This document shows, in pieces, positions 16,697 to 24,877 of a stretch of DNA of 61,283 nucleotides. A model generated the notes under the pieces. It was not told the DNA's origin. It saw only the letters and a list, made by a program, of their open reading frames with translations, and ran no database searches. The translations under genes and the position numbers were made by a program. The DNA lies in NCBI GenBank assembly GCA_945861405.1, contig CAMAUL010000011.1:1-61283 (forward strand). Reading direction: 5' to 3'. The DNA comes from Candidatus Methylobacter oryzae (GTDB lineage Bacteria; Pseudomonadota; Gammaproteobacteria; Methylococcales; Methylomonadaceae). The stretch's first letter is position 1. Every line of letters starts with the position of its first letter.

Positions 16697-18058
16697 ATGA
16701 ATTTTCAATCAGTAAAACAACTATTATATATAATTTTTTTACCCATTTTCTTGTTCATATCCCCCACTGCGTCGGCTGGATTGCCACCCTATCTGGATGG
16801 GCAACCCTTGCCGACTCTGGCTCCCATGCTTCAACACAGCATGCCGGCAGTGGTCAATATTTCAACCTCGACCAATATCCTGGTCAGTGATAATCCGCTG
16901 ATGCAGGATCCGGTGTTTCGCCAGTTTTTCAATGTCCCCAATCAGCTTCGGCAACAACAAAAAAACAGTTTAGGATCGGGTGTCATTATAGACAGCAACC
17001 AAGGCTTGGTTTTGACTAATAACCATGTCATCGATAAAGCGGACAAAATCATGGTGACCTTGAATGATGGCCGCCAGCTTTCCGCTAAATTGATCGGTAC
17101 CGATCCTGAAGCGGATGTTGCGATCATCCAGATTGCTGCTGATAACTTAACCATGCTGCCTGTTGCCGATTCCAGTCAGCTGAGAGTCGGCGATTTTGTG
17201 GTGGCTATCGGCAATCCGTTCGGCTTGGGACAGACCGTAACCTCCGGCATCGTCAGCGCTTTGGGCCGTTCCGGCCTAGGCATAGAAGGCTATGAAGATT
17301 TTATCCAGACCGATGCCTCGATCAACCCCGGCAATTCCGGCGGCGCGCTGGTGAATCTGCGCGGCGAACTGGTCGGCATGAATACCGCAATCCTCGCTCC
17401 CAGCGGCGGCAATGTCGGCATCGGCTTTGCGATCCCGTCCAATATGATCATGACTATCAAGGAGTCGCTGGTCAAGCACGGTGAGGTTCGGCGCGGCTTG
17501 CTCGGCGTAACCACGCAGGATCTGACCCCTGAGCTGGTCAAGGCGTTTAATATGGAAAACAAACAGGGTGCCGCGATCAGCCGGATTGAAAGCAACTCGC
17601 CCGCCGCAAAAGCCGGGCTTGAGCCGGGCGACATCATTGTTGCAGCCAATGGCCGTCCCATTAAAAGCAGCCATGACATACGCAATGTCGTCGGTCTGAT
17701 GCAAATAGGCGATAAGGTTGAGCTGGAATACTACCGCGACAACGAGAAAAAGCAGGTTATCGCAACCATCGGCAAACAGGAATTGCCGCAACTGACCGGG
17801 GATAAGTTGCATCGCACCTTGCAGGGTACGCTGTTAAGCACGCCGCTGAAAAATCAGGTTGAAGGCGTTTTAATCGAAAAAATAGACACCACGTCCAATG
17901 CTTGGCGCGTAGGCTTGCGTCCCGGTGACGTTATCGTGTCGGCAAATCGCTATCGCGTTCGCAATCTTGAGGAACTAAAACAGGTGGTCGATCCGAACGG
18001 CGCTTTGCTGATTAACATCCAGCGGGGGCAGGAAGGGTTCTTTGTTGTGTTAAAGTAG
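16697..18058 (+). CDS. degQ: periplasmic serine protease, DegQ/HtrA type
   Basis: A trypsin-like periplasmic protease-chaperone for misfolded envelope proteins. I take the ATG at 16697, which has GGGGA upstream; an ATG nine codons earlier is also possible. A signal peptide ends near SPTASA. The protease domain shows the catalytic His in TNNHVID, Asp in DPEADVAII and Ser in NPGNSGGAL, and two PDZ domains follow (SPAAKAGLEPGDIIVAANG and AWRVGLRPGDVIVSANR). All catalytic residues are present, so it should be active. The stop codon TAG belongs to the first bases of repeat D, which follows directly. DegP is an alternative name; the short loop region favours DegQ. Confidence 0.92.
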   Translation: MNFQSVKQLLYIIFLPIFLFISPTASAGLPPYLDGQPLPTLAPMLQHSMPAVVNISTSTNILVSDNPLMQDPVFRQFFNVPNQLRQQQKNSLGSGVIIDSNQGLVLTNNHVIDKADKIMVTLNDGRQLSAKLIGTDPEADVAIIQIAADNLTMLPVADSSQLRVGDFVVAIGNPFGLGQTVTSGIVSALGRSGLGIEGYEDFIQTDASINPGNSGGALVNLRGELVGMNTAILAPSGGNVGIGFAIPSNMIMTIKESLVKHGEVRRGLLGVTTQDLTPELVKAFNMENKQGAAISRIESNSPAAKAGLEPGDIIVAANGRPIKSSHDIRNVVGLMQIGDKVELEYYRDNEKKQVIATIGKQELPQLTGDKLHRTLQGTLLSTPLKNQVEGVLIEKIDTTSNAWRVGLRPGDVIVSANRYRVRNLEELKQVVDPNGALLINIQRGQEGFFVVLK

Positions 18059-18129
18059 GGGCTGGCCTTGTGCTTGCCCAGTGCAACCTCTTGGCCTAGC
18101 CTAGGGCAACCACAAGGGATTGCCCCTAC
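18055..18129. repeat. repeat D copy 1, ends GTAGGGGC/GCCCCTAC
   Basis: A 75-base inverted-end repeat with the inner words CTTGTGCTTGCC and GGGCAACCACAAGGGATTGC. The other copy is at 28141-28211. The TAG in its first bases is the stop codon of degQ. Confidence 0.8.
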
Positions 18130-18147
18130 ACCTCAAAGACATAAACA

Positions 18148-18669
18148 ATGAACACAGAAAAACAATTCATCCCCTTAAACATCGCCATACTGGTTGTTTC
18201 CGACAGCCGCACCGATGCCGATGACGTATCCGGCAAAACCCTGGCGGAACGCGCAACCGAAGCTGGGCATCGGGTTATCGAAAAGAAAATAGTGCCTGAC
18301 GACATTTATCAAATCAGGGCGGCTGTTTCAAACTGGATTGCCGCAGCTGACATCAATGTCGTGATCAGCACCGGCGGCACTGGCGTGACCGGCAGGGACG
18401 GCACGCCCGAGGCGGTTGCGCCGTTGCTGGATAAAACGCTGGACGGCTTTGGCGAGATCTTCAGGATGCTTTCCTATCAGGACATTAAAACCTCAACCAT
18501 CCAGTCCAGGGCGATAGCCGGAGTTGCCAACGCGACCTATATCTTTTGCCTGCCCGGCTCGTCGGGAGCCTGCCGCACGGCTTGGGACGATTTAATCAAA
18601 GATCAGCTCGATCACCGCACCCGGCCCTGCAATCTGGTGCAATTGATGCCTAGGCTGCTGGAAAAATGA
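18148..18669 (+). CDS. moaB: molybdenum cofactor biosynthesis protein MoaB
   Basis: A 173-residue MoaB/MogA-type protein that binds molybdopterin and is thought to help adenylylate it. The start NIAILVVSDSRTDADDVSG, the binding loop ISTGGTGVTGRDGTPEA and the end CLPGSSGACRTAWDDLIKDQ are the family signatures. The gene overlaps the next gene by four bases (ATGA), so the two are translated together, although no functional tie is known. Confidence 0.92.
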   Translation: MNTEKQFIPLNIAILVVSDSRTDADDVSGKTLAERATEAGHRVIEKKIVPDDIYQIRAAVSNWIAAADINVVISTGGTGVTGRDGTPEAVAPLLDKTLDGFGEIFRMLSYQDIKTSTIQSRAIAGVANATYIFCLPGSSGACRTAWDDLIKDQLDHRTRPCNLVQLMPRLLEK

Positions 18670-19109
18670 TTTATTTGTTACTCGGTTCGTTAAGCGCATT
18701 AATCGGTGGTCGCATCGGTTCCCTACCGATTGCGACACTTCCGCCATCCCTGGCAGTCGTAGCCATGGGCGCATTCGGCGCTCACGGTTTGAAAGCCGTC
18801 ATCAGCCCGGAGCTGTTGGCCGTTTACCAAACCGGCGTGACTTACCAAATGTACCATGCGCTCGGCTTGGTCGGCATTGCCTCGATCCACCGGCAAGCGC
18901 CAGACTCAAAATTATTGCACTGGGCCGGTTGGCTGATGTTTGCGGGCATCGTGCTGTTTTCCGGCAGCTTGTATTTACTGGCTCTCCTCAATCTTAACTG
19001 GCTAGGCATGATCACCCCTATCGGCGGCGTTTGTTTTTTAACCGCCTGGCTACTCATCACACTATTCGCAGCCCAAAACATCAGGGCTTCCGATCACCAC
19101 AACAGGTAA
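18666..19109 (+). CDS. DUF423 (YgdD-like) membrane protein with element A insert
   Basis: A small inner-membrane protein of unknown role, normally about 125-130 residues with four membrane segments. The family core is plain: MGAFGAHGLK, YQTGVTYQMYHALGLVGIA, ILFSGSLYLL (here VLFSGSLYLLAL) and MITPIGGVCFLTAWLLI. In relatives the first helix runs straight into GAFGAHGL. Here 17 residues from element A (GGRIGSLPIATLPPSLA, 14-30) interrupt it, giving 147 residues. The start overlaps the moaB stop. Whether the first helix still inserts normally is unclear. Confidence 0.88.
   Translation: MIYLLLGSLSALIGGRIGSLPIATLPPSLAVVAMGAFGAHGLKAVISPELLAVYQTGVTYQMYHALGLVGIASIHRQAPDSKLLHWAGWLMFAGIVLFSGSLYLLALLNLNWLGMITPIGGVCFLTAWLLITLFAAQNIRASDHHNR
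18707..18757 (-). repeat. element A copy A8 (in the DUF423 gene)
   Basis: On the minus strand it reads GCCAGGGATGGCGGAAGTGT then CGCAATCGGTAGGGAACCGA. The loop GGTAGGGA type is like the pyrB copies. It is the most diverged copy, with about one net base lost inside, so two different frames of the element are joined in the protein. Confidence 0.75.
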
Positions 19110-19114
19110 CAATA

Positions 19115-21841
19115 ATGCGCGACGCAACCCCCCAAACCATCTATCTAAAAGACTACACCGTCCCCGAATACCTGATTCACAGCGTTGCCTTAAATTTTAC
19201 CCTGGATGATGAAAACACCGTGGTTAGTTCACGGCTCACCCTGAGCCGCAACCCTGCCAGCCAGTCTAAAGACACAGCACTGACCTTATCGGGCGAAAAC
19301 CTGAAACTGATCCGTATTAACCTGGATGACGGCACAAATCCGTCTGGAACGGATTTGCATTTACCCGAAGGGCTCTGGGCAGGACAGCCCAGGGTGAGTG
19401 ACTTAACCAAAGATCAATACCTGCAAACCCAGGATGCGTTAATCATTAACAACGTTCCGCAGCAGCAACGTTTCGTGCTGACTATCGAAAACACAATCAA
19501 CCCGAAAGCCAACACCGCTTTGGAAGGACTGTATCTTTCCAACGGTATGTTGTGCACCCAGTGCGAAGCGGAAGGCTTTCGGAAAATCACTTATTTTCTG
19601 GATCGCCCCGACGTGATGACGCTGTTCACCACGACGCTGGTCGGCGACAAAGACCGTTATCCGGTTTTATTATCCAACGGCAACAAAATCGATCAAGGCG
19701 AACTGCCGAATAACCGGCACTGGGTGACTTGGGAAGACCCGTTCAACAAGCCGTGCTATTTGTTCGCGCTGGTTGCAGGACAACTCGAATGCATCGCAGA
19801 CTGCTTTACTACGCAATCAGGACGCGACATCGACTTGCAAATCTTCGTCGAAAAACATGACATGGATAAATGCGGCCATGCCATGCAATCCTTGAAAAAC
19901 GCGATGTTCTGGGATGAGCAGGTCTATGGCCGCGAATACGACCTGGATTTATACATGATCGTCGCGGTGGGCCACTTCAACATGGGCGCGATGGAAAATA
20001 AGGGGCTCAACGTATTCAATACCAAATTCGTGCTGGCGCGCCCCGATACCGCGACCGACTCGGATTACGAATCTATCGAGGCCGTGATCGGCCATGAATA
20101 TTTCCATAACTGGACTGGCAACCGCATCACCTGCCGGGATTGGTTTCAGCTCAGCCTCAAAGAAGGCTTTACGGTGTTCCGCGACCAGGAATTTACCGGG
20201 GACTGCACCTCCAAGGCCGTCAAGCGTATCGAAGACGTCAACGCGCTACGCACCCGTCAATTTCCCGAAGATGCAGGCCCGTTGGCGCATCCGATACGCC
20301 CTGACGCTTACATAGAAATCAACAATTTCTACACCTTGACCGTGTACGAAAAAGGCGCAGAAGTGGTGCGGATGATCCACACGCTGGTCGGCGCGGACGG
20401 TTTCCGCAAGGGCAGCGATTTATACTTTGAGCGTCACGACGGTCAGGCGGTGACTTGCGATGATTTCGTCAGCGCGATGGAGGCTGCCAATGACATTGAT
20501 CTAAGCCAATTCCGCCGCTGGTATGCACAAGCCGGAACACCGGTATTAACCGTGCAGCAGCACTATGACCGATCCGCACAAACCCTGACTTTAACCCTAA
20601 GCCAAAGCTGCCCGCCGACTCCTGGACAAGCGGTTAAAGAACCGCTGCATATTCCGGTGACAGTAGGCTTGCTTAATAAAGACGGTTCCGTCGTGTCTTG
20701 CAAACTGCAAGGCGGCAATCAGGCCTGCACTGAAGTCATCTTGCAACTCACCGAGTCCGAACAGACCTTTACCTTCGAAGGCTTAGCCGAACAGCCGATT
20801 GTGTCGATCCTAAGAGGCTTTTCAGCGCCGGTTAAACTGGTCATGGAGCGCAGCCTGGATGAGCTGGCGTTTTTGTTAAGCTACGACAGCGACGCTTTTA
20901 ATCGCTGGGAAGCTGGTCAGCAACTGACCGGACAGGTTATTGCGGGATTGATCGCCGATCTGCAAAACGGCAGGGACATGCAGGTCAATCCGATCATGGT
21001 TAATGCGTTTAAACAGGTGTTGGAACAATCGTGGGATGACTTGTCGTATTTTTCTTTATTAGTAAGCTTGCCTTCGGAAACCTATCTGGGCGAACAAATG
21101 CAGGTGGTCGATGTGGAAGGCATCCATACCGCCCGCGAATTTGTGATGCTGACCTTGGCCGAACAGCTACAGTTCCAGTTTGAAGCTTTATATCAAAACA
21201 ATCATCGGGATGAATCCGGTAAGTTCGATTCCGGCGCAATAGGCCGCAGACGCATTAAAAACACCTGTTTAAGTTACCTAAGCAAGCTGGAAAGCAGTGC
21301 TATCCATCAACTGTCGCAACAGCAGTTTAACGCCGCCAAAAATATGACCGACCAAATGGCGGCGCTAGCAGTTATCGTCAATAACCCGCATCCCGGCAAG
21401 CAGCAGTGCCTGGATAGCTTCTACCACCAATGGCGGGATGAAGCCTTGGTTATCGACAAATGGTTTGCGCTGCAAGCCTCCGGCAGCATACCCGACACCT
21501 TTACGACAGTACAGGCGCTAATGCAGCATCCGGCGTTCGATTTAAAAAACCCGAACCGGGTTCGGTCATTGATAGGCGCATTCAGCCAGTCCAACCCGCT
21601 GCATTTCCATGCTGCCAACGGGCAAGGTTACCGATTTCTCGCCGACCAGATTATCGCATTGAACACCTTGAACCCGCAGATTGCCTCGCGGATGGTCGGC
21701 GCGTTAACGTCGTGGCGTAGATTCGATCAAGGCAGGCAAGCGCTGATCAAGGCGCAATTGGAACGGATCATGACCACCGAAGCGATTTCCAAAGATGTGT
21801 ACGAAGTGGCAAGTAAAAGCCTAGCTCAGCAAGCGCAATGA
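19115..21841 (+). CDS. pepN: aminopeptidase N with element B insert
   Basis: A cytoplasmic M1 zinc aminopeptidase of 908 residues that removes N-terminal residues from peptides. The GAMEN substrate motif (near 290) and the zinc site HEYFHNW (HExxH near 326-330) with a downstream Glu are intact. The N-terminal domain follows the E. coli protein, except that after LKLIRINLDD a segment of about 23 residues (GTNPSGTDLHLPEG then LWAGQPRV, about 73-95) replaces a short loop. This segment is element B read in frame. I chose the ATG at 19115 because it has AGG upstream and starts at the family N terminus; the frame is open 28 codons earlier, within the previous gene. Confidence 0.94.
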   Translation: MRDATPQTIYLKDYTVPEYLIHSVALNFTLDDENTVVSSRLTLSRNPASQSKDTALTLSGENLKLIRINLDDGTNPSGTDLHLPEGLWAGQPRVSDLTKDQYLQTQDALIINNVPQQQRFVLTIENTINPKANTALEGLYLSNGMLCTQCEAEGFRKITYFLDRPDVMTLFTTTLVGDKDRYPVLLSNGNKIDQGELPNNRHWVTWEDPFNKPCYLFALVAGQLECIADCFTTQSGRDIDLQIFVEKHDMDKCGHAMQSLKNAMFWDEQVYGREYDLDLYMIVAVGHFNMGAMENKGLNVFNTKFVLARPDTATDSDYESIEAVIGHEYFHNWTGNRITCRDWFQLSLKEGFTVFRDQEFTGDCTSKAVKRIEDVNALRTRQFPEDAGPLAHPIRPDAYIEINNFYTLTVYEKGAEVVRMIHTLVGADGFRKGSDLYFERHDGQAVTCDDFVSAMEAANDIDLSQFRRWYAQAGTPVLTVQQHYDRSAQTLTLTLSQSCPPTPGQAVKEPLHIPVTVGLLNKDGSVVSCKLQGGNQACTEVILQLTESEQTFTFEGLAEQPIVSILRGFSAPVKLVMERSLDELAFLLSYDSDAFNRWEAGQQLTGQVIAGLIADLQNGRDMQVNPIMVNAFKQVLEQSWDDLSYFSLLVSLPSETYLGEQMQVVDVEGIHTAREFVMLTLAEQLQFQFEALYQNNHRDESGKFDSGAIGRRRIKNTCLSYLSKLESSAIHQLSQQQFNAAKNMTDQMAALAVIVNNPHPGKQQCLDSFYHQWRDEALVIDKWFALQASGSIPDTFTTVQALMQHPAFDLKNPNRVRSLIGAFSQSNPLHFHAANGQGYRFLADQIIALNTLNPQIASRMVGALTSWRRFDQGRQALIKAQLERIMTTEAISKDVYEVASKSLAQQAQ
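19331..19400 (+). repeat. element B copy 1 (in pepN)
   Basis: Two hairpins: CAAATCCGTCTGGAACGGAT, TTG and, after the conserved CATTTACCCGAAGGG, CTGGGCAGGACAGCCCAG. The same structure occurs at 30013-30082 with compensating changes in both stems. Confidence 0.85.
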
Positions 21842-22055
21842 AACTCGGCGTCAAAAATACATTGATGACAAGCGGGGCGGGGTTTGCAACCCCGCTCCTA
21901 ACGTTTGCGCGTCTCCTTACGTTTCTGAGTCCCCAAGCAAAGTGGTTGCGCTTAACCAACGCAAAACGTTTCGGACGGGACAGCATGCCCCGTCCGGCGT
22001 GGGTGTTGTTTTTCGTGCATTTCGTGTCTTTCGTGGACAAATCGTGGTTTTTGGC
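21842..22055. repeat. repeat-rich gap between pepN and the pteridine reductase gene
   Basis: Contains two GC-rich hairpins (GCGGGGCGGGGTTTGCAACC with CCGCTC, and GGACGGGACAGCATGCCCCG) and a copy of repeat G (TTTCGTGCATTTCGTGTCTT, TCGTGGACAA). An open frame crosses it, but its translation has no family match and reads repeat words. I see no gene here. Confidence 0.6.
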
Positions 22056-22796
22056 ATGACAGGGCATACCAAAAACGTATTGATTACCGGTGCTGCCAAA
22101 CGCATCGGTGCGGCTTGTGCGCGATTGCTTCATTCTGAGGGCTGCAATGTTTTTTTACATTACCGGTCTTCGGCGGCAGAAGCCAAGCAGCTTTGCGATG
22201 AACTGAACCAACTACGTCCCAATTCGGCAAAAATCATGCAGGCCGATTTGATGAACATGGCCGAGCTGAAAGCAGTTGCCAGAGAGGCCGAAATGGCCTG
22301 GGGCGGCATCAATGCGCTGGTCAATAACGCCTCGTCCTTTTATCCGACGGCAGTGTCCGACGTGACCGAGCGGCAATGGGACGAGTTAATGGGCAGCAAC
22401 TTGAAAGCACCGTTTTTTCTGGCTAAAGCTTTGGCGAAAACCTTAGCCGACAATAACGGCTGTATCGTCAATATAGTCGACATCCATGCCGAACGGGGCT
22501 TAAGCGGTTATCCCGTGTACAGCATTGCAAAAGCCGGGCTGGTCGCCATGACCAAGGTCTTGGCCAAGGAACTGGGGCCGGAAGTCCGGGTCAACGGCGT
22601 GGCGCCGGGCGCGATACTTTGGCCCGAGAACGACTTATCCGAACAGGCCAAGCAGGAGATACTGCAACGGGTGGTTCTAAAGCGTAGCGGCGAGCCGGTC
22701 GATATTGCCAAAGCCGTTCTTTTTTTGATCAAGGATGCCGACTACATCACCGGCCAGATACTGACCGTCGATGGCGGGCGCACACTATTTTGCTGA
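22056..22796 (+). CDS. pteridine reductase-like short-chain dehydrogenase (FolM type)
   Basis: A 246-residue NADPH-dependent reductase of the short-chain dehydrogenase class. The motif TGAAKRIG at the nucleotide site is typical of pteridine reductases, as opposed to the TGxxxGIG of most relatives. NNASSF, the catalytic YSIAKAG (Tyr and Lys) and GAILWPEN follow. The likely role is reduction of dihydropteridines to tetrahydro forms. It faces folK and folB, which work in the same pteridine pathway, and its last 12 bases overlap the folK end. I chose the ATG at 22056; upstream codons are repeat sequence. Confidence 0.85.
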   Translation: MTGHTKNVLITGAAKRIGAACARLLHSEGCNVFLHYRSSAAEAKQLCDELNQLRPNSAKIMQADLMNMAELKAVAREAEMAWGGINALVNNASSFYPTAVSDVTERQWDELMGSNLKAPFFLAKALAKTLADNNGCIVNIVDIHAERGLSGYPVYSIAKAGLVAMTKVLAKELGPEVRVNGVAPGAILWPENDLSEQAKQEILQRVVLKRSGEPVDIAKAVLFLIKDADYITGQILTVDGGRTLFC

Positions 22797-23285
22797 TTCC
22801 CAGCTTGGCGTGACACGCTTTTGCTTAAGCTCGGTCTTGTCGAACTTGTCCCACAGCCCGGCATAGCTTAACCCGCTGATCGGATGTTTCAGGGTTGGGG
22901 CGATTTCCGCCAAAGGCTCAAGTACAAAAGCGTAATGCCCGATTTCATCCCGTGGTATCTGCAAGCGGCCATCGTTGATGATCAGATCGCCGTATAAAAT
23001 CAAATCCAGATCCAGGGTGCGCGCAGCATATTTTCGGCTGTCGCGGGTGCGGCCATTATCCAATTCGATTTGCCTGAGTTGCTTGGCGACCGCTTTCACC
23101 TCCAAGTCGGAATCGAAACCCACCACAAGATTGTAGAAAACATCCCCGGTAAAGCCGACGGCTTCCGATTCGTAAATACTTGAAACGATCAGTTCGCCAA
23201 AAGTCTGCTCAAGCGCCCGCAGGCTGGCAGGGATGTGTTCATCCTTGTTTATGTTGCTGCCGATGCTGATGTAGCCTCTGCTCAC
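22785..23285 (-). CDS. folK: 2-amino-4-hydroxy-6-hydroxymethyldihydropteridine pyrophosphokinase
   Basis: Transfers pyrophosphate from ATP to hydroxymethyl-dihydropterin in folate synthesis. The 166-residue protein shows GYISIGSNINKDEHIPASLR, FYNLVVGFDS, the signature RKYAARTLDLDLILYGD and IPRDEIGHYAFVLEPLAEIAP (shown here in 21 residues or fewer by parts). It starts within the folB stop (ATGA), so the two are coupled. Its 3' end overlaps the pteridine reductase gene on the other strand. Confidence 0.93.
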   Translation of the reverse strand: MSRGYISIGSNINKDEHIPASLRALEQTFGELIVSSIYESEAVGFTGDVFYNLVVGFDSDLEVKAVAKQLRQIELDNGRTRDSRKYAARTLDLDLILYGDLIINDGRLQIPRDEIGHYAFVLEPLAEIAPTLKHPISGLSYAGLWDKFDKTELKQKRVTPSWESAK

Positions 23286-23641
23286 GACGTTCTTTCCCCG
23301 CGTTCAATGATAATGCCGACATCGCTGGCACCGCGAATCGCGCCTTTTTTATTCAGGGTGATTTTCACCCAAGGCACGCTAAATTCATTGCGGATAATAT
23401 CGGCTATTTCCGAAATTAATTTTTCAACCAGGAAAAATTGGCTGGCCTCGACAAAAGAAACAATGCGGTGAGAAACTGTTTTGTAATCAAGCGTGTATTG
23501 AATGTCGTCGGTTTCGGCGGCTTTTTGAATGTCGAACGCCATTTCGATGTCGAGGATGACGGTTTGCTTGGTTACCCTTTCCCAGTCGTAAATGCCGATG
23601 ATAGTTTCAATTTCCAGGCCGCCTAAAAATATGATGTCCAT
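23282..23641 (-). CDS. folB: dihydroneopterin aldolase
   Basis: A 119-residue cytoplasmic enzyme that converts dihydroneopterin to hydroxymethyl-dihydropterin, the substrate of FolK next door. The start MDIIFLGGLEIETIIGIYDW carries the family's conserved Glu and Tyr region, and the C terminus VKITLNKKGAIRGASDVGI is typical. Full family length. It is transcribed with folK and lies divergent from plsY, with a repeat C copy in the shared upstream gap. Confidence 0.93.
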   Translation of the reverse strand: MDIIFLGGLEIETIIGIYDWERVTKQTVILDIEMAFDIQKAAETDDIQYTLDYKTVSHRIVSFVEASQFFLVEKLISEIADIIRNEFSVPWVKITLNKKGAIRGASDVGIIIERGERTS

Positions 23642-23678
23642 AGTGATTTCCGGTTATGATGCGGTTTTTTAAAGTCGT

Positions 23679-23726
23679 TCGGCAAGTTGCTCCTGCATTG
23701 CTCTACCTCCTGCATCCATGCAGTCG
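23679..23726. repeat. repeat C, short copy (C3)
   Basis: Reads TGCTCCTGCATTGCTCTACC then TCCTGCATCCATGCAGTCG, the ends of the full copy C2 joined without its middle. It lies in the folB-plsY gap, and its translation creates a false N-terminal extension of plsY. Confidence 0.8.
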
Positions 23727-23784
23727 TAAGTATCAGGGAAACGTCCCTTGCTTACAAGTCCAAAATAATGAAAAGGTTCACGTA

Positions 23785-24354
23785 ATGGTTGAATGGTTGT
23801 TTGTTCCGGCCGCCTATTTGATAGGCTCAATTTCCAGTGCAATTATTATTTGCCGCCTGATGGGCTTGCCCGATCCCCGAGAACAAGGCTCGGGCAACCC
23901 CGGCGCAACCAATGTGATGCGCATCGGCGGAAAAAAAGCGGCGGCGATTACCCTGCTCGGCGATTCGCTGAAAGGATTTATTCCTGTTTATGCCGCGAAT
24001 GTGTTGGGCTTGCCCTACGAGTTAGTTGCAGCGACCGGCTTGGCGGCGTTTTTAGGTCACCTTTATCCGGTGTTTTTCAGCTTTAAGGGCGGCAAGGGCG
24101 TTGCGACATCGGTCGGCGTGTTGCTCGGTTTTTCCTGGCTGCTCGGTTTTGCGTTCATGGCAACCTGGTTTTTGGTTTACAAGCTGGGCAAAATCTCATC
24201 CTTGTCCGCGTTAGTCGCCTCGACCCTGTCGCCGGTTTTTGCCTGGTTTATAGTTGGCGACAAGGCCATCGTTGCCGCTTCCGTGGTGATGATGGTTTTC
24301 TTGTTCTGGAGGCATAAGGGTAATATTCAGCGGTTGTTGGCTGGGGAAGAATAA
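23785..24354 (+). CDS. plsY: glycerol-3-phosphate acyltransferase PlsY
   Basis: An inner-membrane enzyme that transfers acyl groups from acyl-phosphate to glycerol-3-phosphate to start phospholipid synthesis. The 189 residues hold five or so membrane segments and the three family motifs: GSISSAII near the start, GSGNPGATNVMR, and FKGGKGVATSVG. I chose the ATG at 23785; the frame continues 43 codons upstream, but that part is repeat C. It is divergent from folB-folK, a neighbourhood seen in many gammaproteobacteria. Confidence 0.94.
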   Translation: MVEWLFVPAAYLIGSISSAIIICRLMGLPDPREQGSGNPGATNVMRIGGKKAAAITLLGDSLKGFIPVYAANVLGLPYELVAATGLAAFLGHLYPVFFSFKGGKGVATSVGVLLGFSWLLGFAFMATWFLVYKLGKISSLSALVASTLSPVFAWFIVGDKAIVAASVVMMVFLFWRHKGNIQRLLAGEE

Positions 24355-24384
24355 TGACTATTCATCTATTCGGGTTATAGATGT

Positions 24385-24657
24385 ATGAAATTTGAGTGGG
24401 ACACTAAAAAATCTGTTACAAATGAACGCAAGCATCGTATTTCCTTTAACGAAGCTGCGACAGTGTTTGGCGACCCATTGGCTATTACTTTTCCTGATCC
24501 CGATAACTCCAAAGAGGAGAATCGCTTCCTTGTTTTTGGCGTATCAGGGTCTAACAATTTATTGGTCGTATCATATACAGTGCGAAATGGCACCTTGAGA
24601 ATTATTAGTGCTCGCTCAGCGACGCGCTACGAACGGAGGATATACGAAGATGGTTAA
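24385..24657 (+). CDS. brnT: BrnT family toxin
   Basis: A 90-residue RelE-like ribonuclease toxin. The opening MKFEWDTKKSVTNERKHRIS, with the motif FEWDxxKxxxNxxKHxxSF, and the ending RIISARSATRYERRIYED are the BrnT signatures, including the conserved Arg and the ISAR-A-ERR-Y tail. It would inhibit translation by cleaving RNA when free. The antitoxin gene overlaps its 3' end by eight bases. The pair lies between plsY and a stretch rich in repeats, so it is an accessory insertion. Expression is probably repressed by the toxin-antitoxin complex at the promoter upstream, as in the Brucella pair. Confidence 0.85.
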   Translation: MKFEWDTKKSVTNERKHRISFNEAATVFGDPLAITFPDPDNSKEENRFLVFGVSGSNNLLVVSYTVRNGTLRIISARSATRYERRIYEDG

Positions 24658-24877
24658 GCGCGATGAATTACGTCCCGAATATAAGCGGGAAGACCTTGGC
24701 GCAGGCGTTCGAGGTAGGTATTTTGAAGAATACAGTAAAGGTACGAATCTGGTGTTGCTTTCCCCCGATGTGGCAAAAGCATTTCCTACCGAAGAGGCAG
24801 TAAATCAAGCTTTGCGCTCTTTAATTGAAATTGCGCAACGGTCAGCGGGCAAGTCAAAGACTACAGCGGCAGGTTAA
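24650..24877 (+). CDS. BrnA-like antitoxin
   Basis: A 75-residue protein paired with the BrnT toxin. The start at 24650 overlaps the toxin stop by eight bases and has AGGA upstream. The N-terminal part (MVKRDELRPEYKREDLGAGV) resembles the flexible toxin-binding half of BrnA-type antitoxins. The second half (FPTEEAVNQALRSLIEIAQ) fits a ribbon-helix-helix DNA-binding end. The order toxin then antitoxin is usual for brnTA. Similarity is recognised from pattern only, so the family name is less certain than for the toxin. Confidence 0.7.
   Translation: MVKRDELRPEYKREDLGAGVRGRYFEEYSKGTNLVLLSPDVAKAFPTEEAVNQALRSLIEIAQRSAGKSKTTAAG

Noticed and set aside
21838-22055. Open frames between pepN and the pteridine reductase gene
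   Set aside because: They read through hairpin repeats and repeat G words, and the reductase has a clear family start at 22056.
23656-23784. N-terminal extension of PlsY
   Set aside because: The extra codons translate repeat C (the same PALLYLLHPCSR peptide appears at 54990-55050), and the family start is at 23785.
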